64,000 bases of DNA from Apiotrichum sp. Y4204 (taxonomy: Eukaryota; Basidiomycota; Tremellomycetes; Trichosporonales; Trichosporonaceae), in NCBI GenBank assembly GCA_025531455.1, contig JAMYHL010000010.1, positions 1,240,001 through 1,304,000 on the forward strand, given 5' to 3'. The translations under genes were made by a program, and so were the position numbers. The notes beneath the pieces are model-generated. The model was not told the origin of the DNA and did not search any database. It was given only the letters and a program-made list of their open reading frames with translations. Positions 22,825 through 34,090 of this stretch are shown here, piece after piece; within the stretch, counting starts at the first letter, position 1; every line of letters begins with the position of its first letter.

Positions 22825-23837
22825 AGATCGTAGTGGTGGCCGTGGTGGGATGTGTGGAAGATGGATCAAGGTGTTTGTGTGTTTGTGTAGAGTAGAGACG
22901 GGGCGAGTGAAATTTTCAGGGTCGCTCTCCACAATAACAAGCAAAGAAGACGAAGAGGATGGCGAGGGTGGAGATGATGAGATGGCGATAGCTGCGATTG
23001 CGATAGAGAGGACGAGGAGGAGCGTATAGGAACCCATGCATCGAGACCAGGAACCCATGCACGCAGCACCGACAAGTTTCCCCCTCCCCCCGGCGGGGGC
23101 TGTGCGGGAGCCTCTTACGCACTCGATGCCGTTGTTGTTGTCCTCGTTCCGGAATGGCACTAAATTGGGCGACAGCAACGGGCTTACATGGGCTGTACCA
23201 GTCTGTTCCGTGTACCAGCCCGCCCGGTACCGGGTGCACCGGCAGAGCGTCCAATAAATGAATCGCGTGTATCAGAGTGTCGCCGAGAGTTTCTGCGGCC
23301 CCTGAGATCCTGATGCGAGAAACCCACTTTACTGCGTGAACTGCGCCGCGGAGGGAGAGGTGAGGATGGAAAAAAAAATCGAGGGTCGCGGGTCGCCAGT
23401 CGAGCGAGAGTCTGCGCTCGACGACTCACTGCTGCTCGACTTGCACTGATCCACTGATCCACAGAGGCGCCACCCACGCCGGCGGCTGTGGTTCATTCAA
23501 TGTTCACCGGGTTCACGGGGTATTTTTGGGCTTTTCCCCACGCGGCCAGCTCATCTCCGCTCCGAAGCGGTGCCTGGGTACCTATATATCTCTCGATGGT
23601 TGGTGTTGTCTTACCCCCCGGGGATTCGCTGGGTGCGAATGAATGGCTTTTCACTGTAATGGCTGGCCGACAATCCACGAAGCTCTGCATTGTTGCAAGC
23701 CGCAATGCGGCTATAATATGACCTCGGACAGGATCCATGTCGACCCATGATGCGTAACAGCAATGGTACAGTGGACGTAGGCGTGGAGCTCACCAATATG
23801 TACACCGACGTAGTGAGATTCCATACTCCCTCTCCCC
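22825..23837. other. intergenic region upstream of the mannosyltransferase
   Basis: About 1 kb between the OCH1-like start and the 3' end of the next minus-strand gene. Open frames lack known motifs. Contains the TATATATC stretch near 23583. Confidence 0.45.
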
Positions 23838-26643
23838 CTACAAAGACGTGTGTCCTAAGCTGTCCTCCTCTTCCTGCCACTCGCGGCCCGACCTACTCCG
23901 CTCCAACCCCCTCTCTCCTGGCTGCGCAGTCCGTTTCGCAGTCCGCTTGGCATGCCGTTTCGCATCCACCACAGCCACTTTTCTGGACTTTGCCTTTGCT
24001 TTCGACTTCTTCTGCACAACGTCAGGAACCAGGAGCCCAGGGTCGCGGATGAATCGCATCACGTGGGGGATATGCACCCAGTACCCAGTACTCGCCGTAC
24101 TCACCCTACGTTTGTGGCGAGGCGACATTTTCCCGCCATGTGGACGCTCCTCTGCACAGCGCCGACGTCCGCGCTTTTCCCTCTCGGGACGGCGTTTCGC
24201 CAGCCGGCGCCGCTTGGCCGCGCGCTCGCCGTCATTCCACTGCGTGTGAGCGCCGCCGCTGGAAAAGCTTACATGTGCTGGACGCGGTCGCTTGCGCGAG
24301 CTACGTGTATCCGTAATGAAAGGGGACTTGTGGGGCGCAGGTTTGGGCTGGGGCTGCGACTTTGGTTTCGGCTTCGGCTTCGGCTTCGTCCTCGGCGTCG
24401 GCGGCTTGTGATGTATGGCATGCGGCGCCGGGCGCGGTATCGGCGGAGAGTACGCCCGCTCAATCGGAATCGGCCCAAGAATCGGGTAAAGAAACGGGGC
24501 AGACCTCTCGTGCTCTGACGGAGGTGCGTCGCGGCGCCACAGCCAGTCGAGCCAGCGCAAAGTGCTCAGTGACGACAATTTCGAACTTTCTGTCGGATCC
24601 GGTAGCAGCTCTGAATCCCGCTGTGCTTGTTGTGGAGGACATTGCTCGGACTCAGACTCGGGTGGCGGCGCAGGCTTCGTCTTCTTCAACTGCGCTATGG
24701 GGCGTAGGCGCGGCCACGGGAGGCGCGGCCACGGGAGGCGCGGCCACCGCTCGTCCGTACCGAACTGCCATGCACCTGGACAATCCTGCGGGATCTCGGA
24801 CTCCGGCTCGACGGGGGCCGAGTCTCGAGATGGGGAGGGAAGAAGTGGGGCAGAAGCACGCTGGGAGGGTTTCTCAACAGCAAAGACAGGGGGGCTCGAC
24901 GGGGCATCGGACTTCGTCTCAGTGTTTCCCAGATCCGGGTTCGGAAGATTCGATAGGCTTGAAATGTTTGTTATTGTCAGTTCGAGTGGCATCTTTGCGA
25001 TCTCCTTCTGTGCAGTCTTTGCGATGTTGCGCGGGACGGTACCGAGCACGAATACCGGCTCCTCGCTCGGCCTCGGCCGTTCGGTGAGCGGCGCGAGGAA
25101 GCTGTACCGCCGCCGCCGAGGCGTGACGTGCCGCGTACTGTCTCGGCCCTCAGGCTTTCCCACCTCTCCACTTGGCGCCACGTTCGCGGTCTCTCTCGGA
25201 AGCTCACAGGACGGCGGTGTCCTGATCCTCGCTACCCGAGAGACCTGTGTTGCGATGGGAGGAGCGGGATCTGGATCTGGATCGGGGTCCAGGTCCGGGT
25301 CGGGGTTGCAGTCCAGGCGGCAATCTGGGGCTAGGAGAGCTTCCAGGGACGAGGTTAGAGCATCGACGGCGGTTGCGCTCTCTTCACCCGTAAGCACGCT
25401 CTTGCCTGGCGGTCCGGAGTCAGAAGTCAGAGAACTTGGTACAGCTGTCTCTACGACTGGCACGACTTGTCCTCGCGACTGGTCATCGTCCACGCCCTTT
25501 AGTTCATGCAAGGTCGTCACTTCCGATACCGCTGCCGATCCAATTGGCTTGTCTCTCGTACCCTCCTGCTCCGGGCGCACAACGAGCGTGCCCTCGTCGT
25601 CCCAACGCACATCCCTCTCTGGCGGGGCGCGAGGCGACAGCGTGGGCGGAAGGCCCTGCTCTCTGAAGGACAGAGGGATCGGCGGGCGCACAGGGAGTCG
25701 CGAGCGGGGTTGCCCCAGATCCAGCTGCGGGGGTCGGGGCGGGGAACGACTCTCCGCCGCTGCGGGCGAGGTGGGGCGGGATGTCGCGGGAGATGGGCTG
25801 CGCGGAGGGCGAGGAAGCGTGCTCGCTATTGCTTGTCCAGCGGGAAGGGCCGTGGGGATTGGCGAGGCGCGGATGGGAGGGCTCGAGGGTACGATCGCCG
25901 CGTTCGCCCTGTTCTCCTGGGCGGCGCCAGTGTCCGTACTTCGCTTGCTTTGCGGCAGGCGTTCGAGGGGCTCGAGCTTGGCCATCGCGGTTGTGACTGC
26001 CCTGGCGTTGAGATGCGTAGAGCCCGAGGCTGGGGCTGACGCTAACGCTGAGGAGTGTGAGCCGTCGGCTGAGTGGGAGGAGGGGGCCGAGCTCGTGGCC
26101 GCGACAGAGCAGGGCGAGACGGCGGCCGAAGACGCAACGGAGCTCGACGAAGCAGCAACAGACGATCCAAGCTCTGACTGGCGATCGGAGGCACGCAGGG
26201 TTCGCTCCAGGCCACAACTACACCTTCTGGGGAATGGAGATGGGAACTGGAAGCCGGATGCGACTGGTGAGGGCGGGACGCGCCCGCGCGGGGTCGGAGT
26301 TGGCGTCGATGGCGTGCGGACCTTTGCGAGGGACGAGATGGTGGGCTGGGAGAAGCGCGCCGGGGTAGGAAGGGGACTGAGCGGCGGGGGTTTCGGCGAG
26401 CTCGGTGGAGGCGCGCGGGAGGCCGGCGGTCGGCGCGGCGCTAGGGTCAGCAACGGTGAGTATCCCGCTATGACTAAAGTGCGGTGCACTCACGACGGCA
26501 AAGTGGTCTCCCGGACGCGCGCCGGAGACCGTGATTGTCAGTGTACGGGATCCGCTGCGGAGCACGGCGCGCCGAGCGGGGGGTTTATGGCGCGGGCGGC
26601 GCCGGGGGCCGTTGCGTATCGTTACGCTGTGCGTCCGGGGCAT
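23838..26643 (-). CDS. large proline/serine-rich orphan protein (model uncertain at N-terminus)
   Basis: I do not recognise this protein. One frame is open for more than 880 codons, ending at 23838, and reads as low-complexity protein rich in Pro, Ser, Arg and Lys. Recognisable compositional blocks are a DPDPDLDPDPDPDP run, a WPRLPWPRLPWPRLRP repeat, a KPKPKPKPKSQPQPKP run and a very basic C-terminal third (KRRRLAKRRPEREKRGRR, KKSKAKAKSRK), suggesting nucleic-acid or nuclear association. The probable start is ATG at 26643 (MPRTHSVTIRNGPRRR). The first part lies in a different frame and would be linked by an intron near 26160-26215 with a weak donor (GTGTAG) and a CGCCAG acceptor; an alternative intron near 26440-26494 does not keep frame. 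Further small in-frame introns (e.g. near 24235-24272, GTAAGC ... CGCAG) are likely. A long antisense frame exists but looks like a shadow. Confidence 0.55.
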
Positions 26644-27457
26644 GCTACGAGTGAAGGATGAGTGGAAGAGAGGAGTAACATCAACGTGCATTGCGTCTAC
26701 ATTGCGGGATCGCGGGAGGTGTTCTCGGCGCGAGGTTGGTCAGTAAGGTTGGGATCGAGCCGGGTTGGGCAATGTCAGTCAGGGAGGTCGCGGCACCACG
26801 CGCTTGGAAACATGCGGGGGATCGGGGGATTGGTGGGAGGGGGTTCAACTTGATTCTCAAGGAGTGGGAGGAGTGGAGAGGAGAGAGCATGTCTGGAGGA
26901 CAATCGACGTGAGACTGGAGGGAGATGAGATATGAGATGCAGAGCAATGATGACTGTGAGCTTATCAATGTGTTGTGAGCGAGTGGATTTCACGACGCGT
27001 CGAAACGTCAAACATCCTTCTCGTCGACAAGATCCTGAAACCCCAACGATCCGTTGCCGTCAGTCATCATGACGGGCTGGGCAATAACAACAGCAACGCG
27101 CTCTTTTATGCATGTTATCAAGTCTCATTCATCCCTCGATGCAACCTGCCCAACAAAGCTAACAACAATGCATGCCGCGTCTCATGATTGATAAGAATTG
27201 CTGACGCGCTGAAACCACCGCGCGCCAACGGACATGACCGGAGCTCGCCAACGGCGTTCGGCGTTGCCAACTTCCGACGGAGCGTCACGTGCTGTCGCGT
27301 GAATCCCATCACACGGCACCTGCAGCCCACCGCCGGTACCACCGGCGACGGCAGCGTTACCGGAAGCGAGCCGGGAGATGAGAGATGGGGAGATGGTCGA
27401 GATGGAATGTCGATGTTGTATATTACTCGTCCTGTCAATCTCGTCATCCCCATTCCC

Positions 27458-27532
<75 letters not shown>

Positions 27533-27536
27533 CAAG
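26644..27536. other. divergent intergenic region with AC microsatellite leader
   Basis: Divergent promoter region between the orphan minus-strand gene and the serine hydrolase. No gene seen. The plus-side end is the (AC)n repeat listed separately. Confidence 0.5.
27464..27528 (+). repeat. AC dinucleotide microsatellite next to a start codon
   Basis: An uninterrupted 65-nt AC/CA repeat (about 32 units) ends eight bases before the ATG of the serine hydrolase at 27537, so it occupies the immediate 5' leader. Length variation here would change leader length but not the reading frame. Confidence 0.95.
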
Positions 27537-28989
27537 ATGCCAAACGTCACCAACGTCCCCAAGCTCGCCCCTGACGGCAAGGCGCAGCTCGACGCGCTCC
27601 TCAAGTCCGTCGACGACAAGCACTACCTCCCGGCGATGTACTGGGGCGCGACGACCGTCGACGGGCCGCTGTACTTGAACTGCGCGGGTGACAAGGACTT
27701 CTTCAAGCCCGAGGAGGGCAAGGTTACCGAGGACACATGTGAGTAAACAGGTCACAATTGGGCGGTTGCCTCTCACACGTTATGCAAACCTCATGCTCTG
27801 CCTCATTTCTCCCTGCTGACAACAGTGATCCAGCTGTACTCGATGACCAAGCTCGTGGTCGTGATCGCGATCCTGCAGCAGATGGAGAAGGGCGTGCTGG
27901 CGCTGGACGACGCGGCGCAGGTGGAGAAATACGCCCCGGAGCTTCTCAAGCTCCCGATCCTGACCGGGTTTGACGAGGGCGGCGCCCCGCAGTACACTGA
28001 GCGCAAGAACCCGATCACGCTGCGGCACCTGCTCACACACACCTCTGGGCTTGGGTATGACTTTATCTCGTCAGCAATCGCGCAGTGGATCAAGACGACA
28101 GGCGCGCCGGGCGTGTGGACGAACGACGCCGGCGTCAAGGGCTTTGAGATCCCGCTTCTCTTCGAGCCGGGGACAAAGTACCTGTACTCGTTTGCGACTG
28201 ACTGGGCGGGTATCATCCTTGAGCGCGCGACGGGTATGACCCTCGACGAGTACTTTAAGATGAACATCTTTGGGCCGTTGGGTATCCAGACGATCTCGTT
28301 CCTCGTCACGCCCGAAGAGGAGGCCAACATGCAGGCCATGTCTGGACGCGACCTGCAGACGGACAAGCTGATCCCGTCGGCTGGGTGCCGGACGCAGAGC
28401 ACGGACATTAAGCAGCAGTCGGGCGGCGCCGGTCTCGTCGGTACCGCAAAGGACTATCTCCGCTTCCTGCAGGGCGTGCTTGCTGGCGGCTCGGCGCATG
28501 GCTCGCCCATCATCTCGAAGAAGTCGTTTGATCTCCTGTTCGAGGACGCGCTCCCGCCCCGCGGCGAGGGCAACACGTGCCACGCCGACCTGACGTTCAT
28601 GATGGGCATCCTGGGATACAGCGACCCGGAGCAGATTCAGAACGAGAGCTTTGCGCAGTCGGTCGGTTTCTCGGTCACCACCGCCGACTCACGCTTCGGC
28701 CGCAAGAAGGGCACCGGGTCGTGGCTCGGCGCCGCGAAGACATACTACTGGATCGACCCGACAACGGGCGTTGCTGTGAGTTGTCTCCCAAAGTGTGGTT
28801 TCAATCTCAGAGATTCTCTCATTCAGCATTTCTGCATCATGTTTGTTTCCACCCGCACACACTTACACACAGGGCTTCTGCGGTACGCAGATCGTCAACC
28901 CCGGCGTCGTCAGCAGCCTCACATACCGCGAGGAGTTCCTCGACGTCTACAACCAGTACGAGCGCAAGCTCTACGACGTGCTGGCCTAA
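27537..28989 (+). CDS. Serine beta-lactamase-fold hydrolase/transesterase
   Basis: Three exons (27537-27738, 27826-28775, 28873-28989) give 422 residues. The class C beta-lactamase/penicillin-binding-protein fold is indicated by the SxxK motif in LYSMTKLVVVIAI (Ser nucleophile and Lys near residue 74), the LRHLLTHTSGLGYDF segment, the second-box tyrosine in KYLYSFATDWAGIILERATG (YxxA in place of the classical YxN), the MTLDEYFKMNIFGPLGI segment, and GGAGLVGTAKDYLRFLQ. Fungal relatives include LovD-type acyltransferases and EstB-type esterases; the natural substrate cannot be inferred. There is no signal peptide, so it is probably cytosolic. No polyketide synthase or other biosynthetic gene lies nearby, arguing against a secondary-metabolite role. 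Start chosen at the first ATG after the AC repeat. Confidence 0.87.
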
Positions 28990-29590
28990 TTCGGGGTCCG
29001 CCACGAGCCGCGCTCGGACAGTGTCTGAAGTGCTGTACTGTGCTTGTAACGGCCAAGACGCTTGATGTTGTATCCGAACCTGGGATTACCTGGATGCAGT
29101 TTATTTGTGTTGCCGTCGCCGTCGGCGATGACGTCAGCCGCAGCCTGGCAGGGCAACTGTAGCATTGTTCCGGCCGTTCCGGACTGTTCTTGATAAGCAG
29201 TACAGCTGAAAAGGCGCCACGGGGGCGTCGCTCGTCGTTGTGTGCTCACCACAAGCCTGAGGATATGTGCACGAGGAGATGAAGGAAGCGAGGTAACCTG
29301 GCGTGTGGATCATGTGCCGACAACTCCACTTCTCCACTTTATCTTGCCGGGGCCGACGATAAGCGATGTGATCGGACATGGCCGCCAAGTCTGTTGGTAA
29401 GCGTGTTCCAATCCATTCCATGGGTGTTGTTGTCAGGTTGCCAGTAGTTGTGATGCAATCCTTGGCCAGAGTGGGGCGAGGGAGTATTGGGTGGGAAAGC
29501 AACAAAAACCCAGCCTTCTGGACTCCTCACTTTCTCCCTCGTCTCTATCCACCTCACTTCATCCCTCACCACTACCAACCAACATCCACC
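28990..29590. other. intergenic region before the MDR reductase
   Basis: Contains the 3' end of the hydrolase transcript and a CT/CA-rich leader for the downstream gene (TCCACCATG). No gene seen. Confidence 0.45.
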
Positions 29591-30894
29591 ATGTCCCACC
29601 CGACCGACCAGAACGCGTGGATCCTCGCCAACCCGCCCTCGGGTGAGATCCAGCCCGACACCTTTGCCCTCGAGAAGCGCCCCCTCCCCGAGCTCAAGGA
29701 CGGCGAGCTGCTCGTCAAGATGGAGTACTTTTCCAACGACCCGGCGCAGCGCGGGTGGATGCAGAAGGGCGCCGACCCCGAGCGCGCGTACCTGCCCCCC
29801 ATCGAGCAGGGCGAGGTTGTGCGCGCGAGTGGCATTGCGGTCGTCCTCGAGTCTAAGTCGGCAAAGTACGCCAAGGGAAACCGCGTCATGGGCCGCTTTG
29901 GCTGGTTCGACGTCGGCGTCATCCCCGAGTCCCACGTCCTTTCTCCCGCCGTGTAAGTGGATGGGCAAAGCAGGCGAAGCGTTGATCTGACAACAGCGAC
30001 CTCCCGGGCCTCCCCACCGCATCCCTCTCGGTTCTCGGTATGGTCGCCGTAACCGCCTACCAGGGTATCTTTGAGGTCCTCAGGCTGCAGAAGGAGCACA
30101 CCGTTGTCATCTCTGGCGCTGCTGGGTAAGTGATGAATTCAGAGGCTCTAGGTAAAACTCCTTCTCACCAGCAGTGCCGTTGGCTCCATCGCCATCCAGC
30201 TGGCGAAGCACGTCGTCGGCGCCAAGCGTGTGGTCGGCATCGCGGGTGGCAAGGAGAAGTGCGACTGGGTGGTCCAGCACCTCGGCGCGGACGCGTGCGT
30301 CGACTACAAGGCTGGCGGCGACCTCAAGGCGCGTATCAAGGAGGCGCTCGACGGCCAGTTTGCCGACCGGTACTTTGACAATGTCGGCGGCGACATCCTC
30401 AACACCATGTTCACCCTCGTCTCGCGCCACGGCAAGATTGGTATCTGCGGCATGATCTCGGGATACATGGGCGCCAAGCCTGACATGAGCAACATTTTCC
30501 AGGTCATCTCGAACCGCATCCACATTGAGGGTGAGTGAAATCCCGCGGCTGGCTCGGAGCCTGGCAGGCAGAGCGGGTGCAGACGTGAGGGTCACTCGGC
30601 GCACGAGTATTTGAGCGGAATGTATCTCCCCACGGCTGCGCCTCTATCCTTGCCGCTGAATCAGCAACCACTCCCCTCCACGCGCTGACACCAGGCTTCC
30701 TCGTCCTCGACATGCAGCCCAAGTGGGCCGCCGCCGTCCAGGAGCTCGCCAAGTGGGTCAAGGAGGGCAAGATCAAGACCGAGCAGTCGGAGAGCGTCGT
30801 CGAGGCCCCGCTCGCAAAGGTCCCCGAGGTGTGGCAGCGCCTCTTCCGCGGCGAGAACCGGGGTAAGCTGATCACCAAGCTCGTGGCCGCATAA
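29591..30894 (+). CDS. NAD(P)-dependent MDR reductase, prostaglandin reductase/LTB4 dehydrogenase type
   Basis: Four exons (29591-29952, 29997-30125, 30175-30530, 30695-30894) encode 348 residues. The zinc-free medium-chain reductase pattern is clear: YFSNDPAQRGWM near residue 50, GRFGWFDVGVIPESHV, GMVAVTAYQGIFEVLRLQ, the nucleotide-binding glycine motif split by an intron in ISGAAGAVGSIAIQLAKH, GIAGGKEKCDWVVQHLGAD, CVDYKAGGDLKARIKEAL and YFDNVGGDILNTMFTLV, then GKIGICGMISGY. The second half ends in VPEVWQRLFRGENRGKLI as in PTGR1/YncB and fungal relatives. No Cys/His zinc ligands are present. Such enzymes reduce the double bond of alpha,beta-unsaturated carbonyls in the cytosol; the physiological substrate is unknown. 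Length matches the family (330-350). Confidence 0.92.
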
Positions 30895-31457
30895 GGTAGA
30901 TGGTGGAAGGGATGGATAGCAGTCATGTGCAGATAGACCTGGGAGTCGAGTGGTGCTCCAGAACGGGCCAGAATTGTGGGCCGTGAGCGGGTCGCGGCAT
31001 ATCACTGACCTCACGCTGAACTCACTGATGAATCTGATTCTCGTGTGTATGTTGCAGGCACAGAACAAATACGGGACCGTCTCTTGCAACGACGCTGCCG
31101 CCGTTAATTCAGACTTTGGCCACAACGACCTTGCTGCATGCACTGCTAGTGTTCTGCACACTGATTGCATAGCTATTCCGCCGTCACCCTTTTGACGCTC
31201 TGTCCGATCCGCACCGTCACAATCGTCGTAGGGCAACGCCATACAGGCGTCTCCTCTAGGAAGCTCACTATCAGATTGTCGACCGAGCGAACTGATAACA
31301 CAGCTGAGTTCGTGACACGCACCCACTCACTGACCTCACCTCTTCACTTACTGCAGGAACACACCAAGTGCATGGGAATACCGAAAAATGCGTATGGTCA
31401 TATCTCAGCGCAACCGGATCCTCATGTGATGAATCTTGATTTTGAGAAAGTATCCAA
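30895..31457. other. intergenic region before tRNA-Ile
   Basis: No coding or RNA signal recognised in these 560 bases. Confidence 0.45.
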
Positions 31458-31550
31458 GGCCGCTTAGCTCAGCTGGTTAGAGCATCGTACTAATACGCAG
31501 CAGCGTGTCAGTCAATGCGGGGGTCGGCAGTTCGAGCCTGCCAGTGGTCA
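31458..31550 (+). tRNA. tRNA-Ile (anticodon AAU) with a 19-nt intron
   Basis: The sequence folds as a tRNA: acceptor GGCCGCT pairs with AGTGGTC (two G-U pairs) and discriminator A at 31550; D arm GCTC/GAGC; anticodon loop CTAATA-A with AAT at positions 34-36; T arm GGCAG TTCGAGC CTGCC. After the base 3' to the anticodon there are 19 extra bases (CGCAGCAGCGTGTCAGTCA), at the canonical 37/38 intron site, restoring anticodon stem TCGTA/TGCGG. A run of five T at 31553-31557 is the RNA polymerase III terminator. CCA is not encoded, as expected in a nucleus. Confidence 0.94.
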
Positions 31551-31552
31551 AC

Positions 31553-31557
31553 CTTTT
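31553..31557 (+). terminator. RNA polymerase III T-run terminator of tRNA-Ile
   Basis: Five consecutive T three bases after the tRNA 3' end. Confidence 0.8.
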
Positions 31558-31757
31558 TGTTCTGGCTTCCTCTTGCCTTGTCCTTGATGCCCAGAGGCCA
31601 TGAGATCTGAAAAATGCATTGATGGATGTATATTTTGATGGTTGTTCGACTGAAGTGCAGATGTATCGCTTGTGGCTCGTATTCTCATTTCGATGTTGGG
31701 ACCGCCACATTCAGGAAACGCGGAGATTAGGCTGATCTCCGTTGGCTCAAAATTCGG

Positions 31758-31795
31758 GTCGGTCAAGGGGGCCAGTTCGATCCTGTCGGTGGTCA
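31758..31795 (+). pseudogene. decayed 3' half of a duplicated tRNA-Ile gene
   Basis: About 245 bases after the tRNA, the sequence GTCGGTCAAGGGGGCCAG, then TTCGATCCTGTCGGTGGTCA, matches the end of the tRNA-Ile intron, the variable region, the T arm and the 3' acceptor strand with a few changes, again followed by a T-rich stretch. The 5' half is not recognisable, so it cannot fold as a tRNA. Retention of intron-derived bases (GTCRGTCAA) shows that the copy came from DNA, not from mature tRNA. Confidence 0.75.
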
Positions 31796-32088
31796 GATGT
31801 TCTTGTTTTTTGCTCTTTCTGCACCTTTTGCTACGCAGAAACCATGCGCACATGGCACATAACGTACATAGCGCTCTTCGCTACATTCTTGCCTTATTTT
31901 GGTCTTTGAAGATAGCGATAGAGCAGGAGTGTGACTCCCTGGCGGAGAAGGAGCTCGAGTTGGCGCTCCTTTGTTTCCCTTGACGGACGGGCGGGTGTCG
32001 GAGAACCAGTGTTCACAAAGGGTACCAGTCCAGTTTTCCTTCGCATCTTCTTCATGGTCACAATGTATATTCCTATATTCTCTATTGC
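31796..32088. other. spacer between tRNA relic and bleomycin hydrolase 3' end
   Basis: No feature recognised apart from T-rich flank resembling the flank of the intact tRNA. Confidence 0.4.
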
Positions 32089-34090
32089 TCACGCAAGGGC
32101 ACCCATGGGGTCCCACGGCTCGAGCCAGGTCGGCTCCTGGTCCAGGACCTTGACCCACTTCTTGTCGACAATGGAGCGCGGCACGACAATCTGGTATACA
32201 AACTCGCGGAACCAGTCTGCAGACATCATGTACCAGCCCTTTTCGCCCATCGTGTCGCTCCACGAGTTCTCGACCTTGTACCGCACCGGGCGGCCGTCAG
32301 GGCCGACGTGCACCGCAGTGATCACCATGGCGTGGGTCATCTGCGACTCGCCGACCAGCAGGCGCTCCGCCTTGTTCATGCCGTACCCAAAGCCGTACGC
32401 CGCCGACATGTCGTACAGCGCCGTGTCCATGATGCCCTTGGCACGGTCGCTAAACTTGCCCACGTCGCAGCCGTAGAAGAGCGGCGTGTTGGCCTTGATA
32501 CCAGCGATGACCGCGTCCTCGAGCACCTCGATGGGGGCGTTGACGTCTGGTGTCAGGGTGTTGCTTCTCTCGTTCTTACATTTGACATCAGGCGCGCCCC
32601 AGACGTTACCGAGGCGCTTGACAGAGTACAGCTTCTCGTACTCGTTGCGGGGGTCGTTGATGAGGGAGAACGCCTCGCGGGGGTCCATGCCCTTGCGGCG
32701 TCCGTACGCGGCGTAGAACTCGAGCGGCGTGCCGGTGTACGAGTGAAACTTCTTGTCCTTGTCGTAGTAGTCCCACGTGAACTCGGCGTCGGGACGCGGC
32801 GGGGTGCCGTAGGTGATGCACATGGTGGAGTAGATCTCGGCGACAAACTCGTTCTTGCGAGAACGGAGATCGGCGACCGACGCGCCGTTCGCAGCCTCCT
32901 TACGCAGAGTGAGTGCGTACTCGCGCAGCTTGGCGGTCACGATCCAGTTCAGGCGCGAGGTGGCGCTAGACGTGAACGACTCGGGGTAGATCGCCTTGGG
33001 AACCATACCGTACTTCTCCAAGAGGTTGTAGGCCATGTCCCACTGACCACCATCGTTAACGGGCGCCTGGGACAGGAACGACATGAGGCGGCCCTCGATC
33101 GGCTCGTCTGTGAGCTCGAGCACGTTCCTGCGCGAGTTAGCAAACGGACGGATGCGGTACACACTCCAGGAAGTAATTGGCCTTCTCGAGCTTGTCCCAA
33201 AAGTGGAGGTATGCCTGCGAGAGCTCAAAGTCGCCGAGCTTGAGCATCTCGACGACATTGTAGCGGAGCACGTTGCCTGGAGAAATGTCAGCACCGAGTC
33301 GTGTCGAGTGATAGATAAGGGATAGCTTGATAGGAATGTGATCTGCAGTGCGCACCGCAGGCCTTGAGTCTTATCACCGCCTTATCAGCCATGCGGCTTT
33401 CTCGGCAAGACCCGTGTCTACGGGGACTCGTGGGATCGTGTGTGAGTGTTTTCAGTGGTACCGCGTGACACATTCCAAAACATGTGTCCTTCGGAATCAC
33501 AAGATTGCAAGGTCCTCAACTAGCACAGGGACACGCCAGCCCCATCCAGCTAGCCGCCACCACCATCATCCCCTTGCCACCCAATACCCCCGCCCCCGCA
33601 CACACGGACTCACAGGTCGCAAACAGCCAGCAGCGCCCCGAACTGCCCTGGTTCGTGACCGGGCCGGGGTACTTGCGCTCCTTGTCTTCTGGGCCCCGGA
33701 GGTCGAGGTTGAACACCTTTTCGTCGGCGATCGTGGCAGTGCGCGACTTGAGCGACGCCCACGGGTCGGCGTTCTGCAGCACGAGCTGCGCGAGGGTGAA
33801 TGTCGCGTCCTGATAGATGAGCAGATATTCGATACTCCTGTCGGATGGGAGGTAAATGGCGAGTTTGGAGACTCCTTGTAGCCCGAGCCCTTTGCTCTCC
33901 CGTTCCTTCCCATACCAGTACTCACGGCCTTTAGCGACTTGTCCCACTGCGCGACCTGGGCAAGGTCGAGCGTGTCCGACGCGCCGCCGGCGAAGCGGCG
34001 GCGCTGGTCGTCGAGGATCGCGCGCTTCTCGGTCATCTCTGGAACCGAGGCGGGTGTGAGGGCGACGGGCTTGGATTCTGAAGAGCCCAT
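32089..34090 (-). CDS. BLH1: Bleomycin hydrolase, cysteine aminopeptidase C1B
   Basis: Five exons (33926-34090, 33614-33809, 33165-33276, 32580-33127, 32089-32546) yield 492 residues, close to yeast Blh1/Lap3 (about 480). All papain-type catalytic elements are present: oxyanion Gln and nucleophile Cys in [17 protein letters not shown], His in [15 protein letters not shown], Asn in [17 protein letters not shown]. Other family blocks are [60 protein letters not shown] and the C-terminus WDPMGALA, whose last residues plug the active site in the hexameric enzyme and give it aminopeptidase specificity. It is a self-compartmentalising cytosolic peptidase that also inactivates bleomycin and homocysteine thiolactone. 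The N-terminus begins MGSSESK, a possible N-myristoylation signal. The 337-nt intron just after the Cys-containing exon is long for this genome. Confidence 0.96.

Noticed and set aside
24562..26661. 699-codon open frame on the plus strand, antisense to the orphan gene
   Set aside because: It begins inside the other gene, lies codon for codon opposite it and is dominated by Gly/Arg/Ser from GC-rich complement. It has no family motif or splice structure, so it is taken as a shadow.
27244..29162. biosynthetic gene cluster around the beta-lactamase-fold hydrolase
   Set aside because: LovD-like enzymes can be in polyketide clusters, but no synthase, P450 or regulator is next to it; the MDR and OCH1-like neighbours are unrelated housekeeping-type genes.
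32308..33243. 311-codon plus-strand frame within bleomycin hydrolase
   Set aside because: Antisense to a gene with all catalytic residues intact; compositionally a complement of it.
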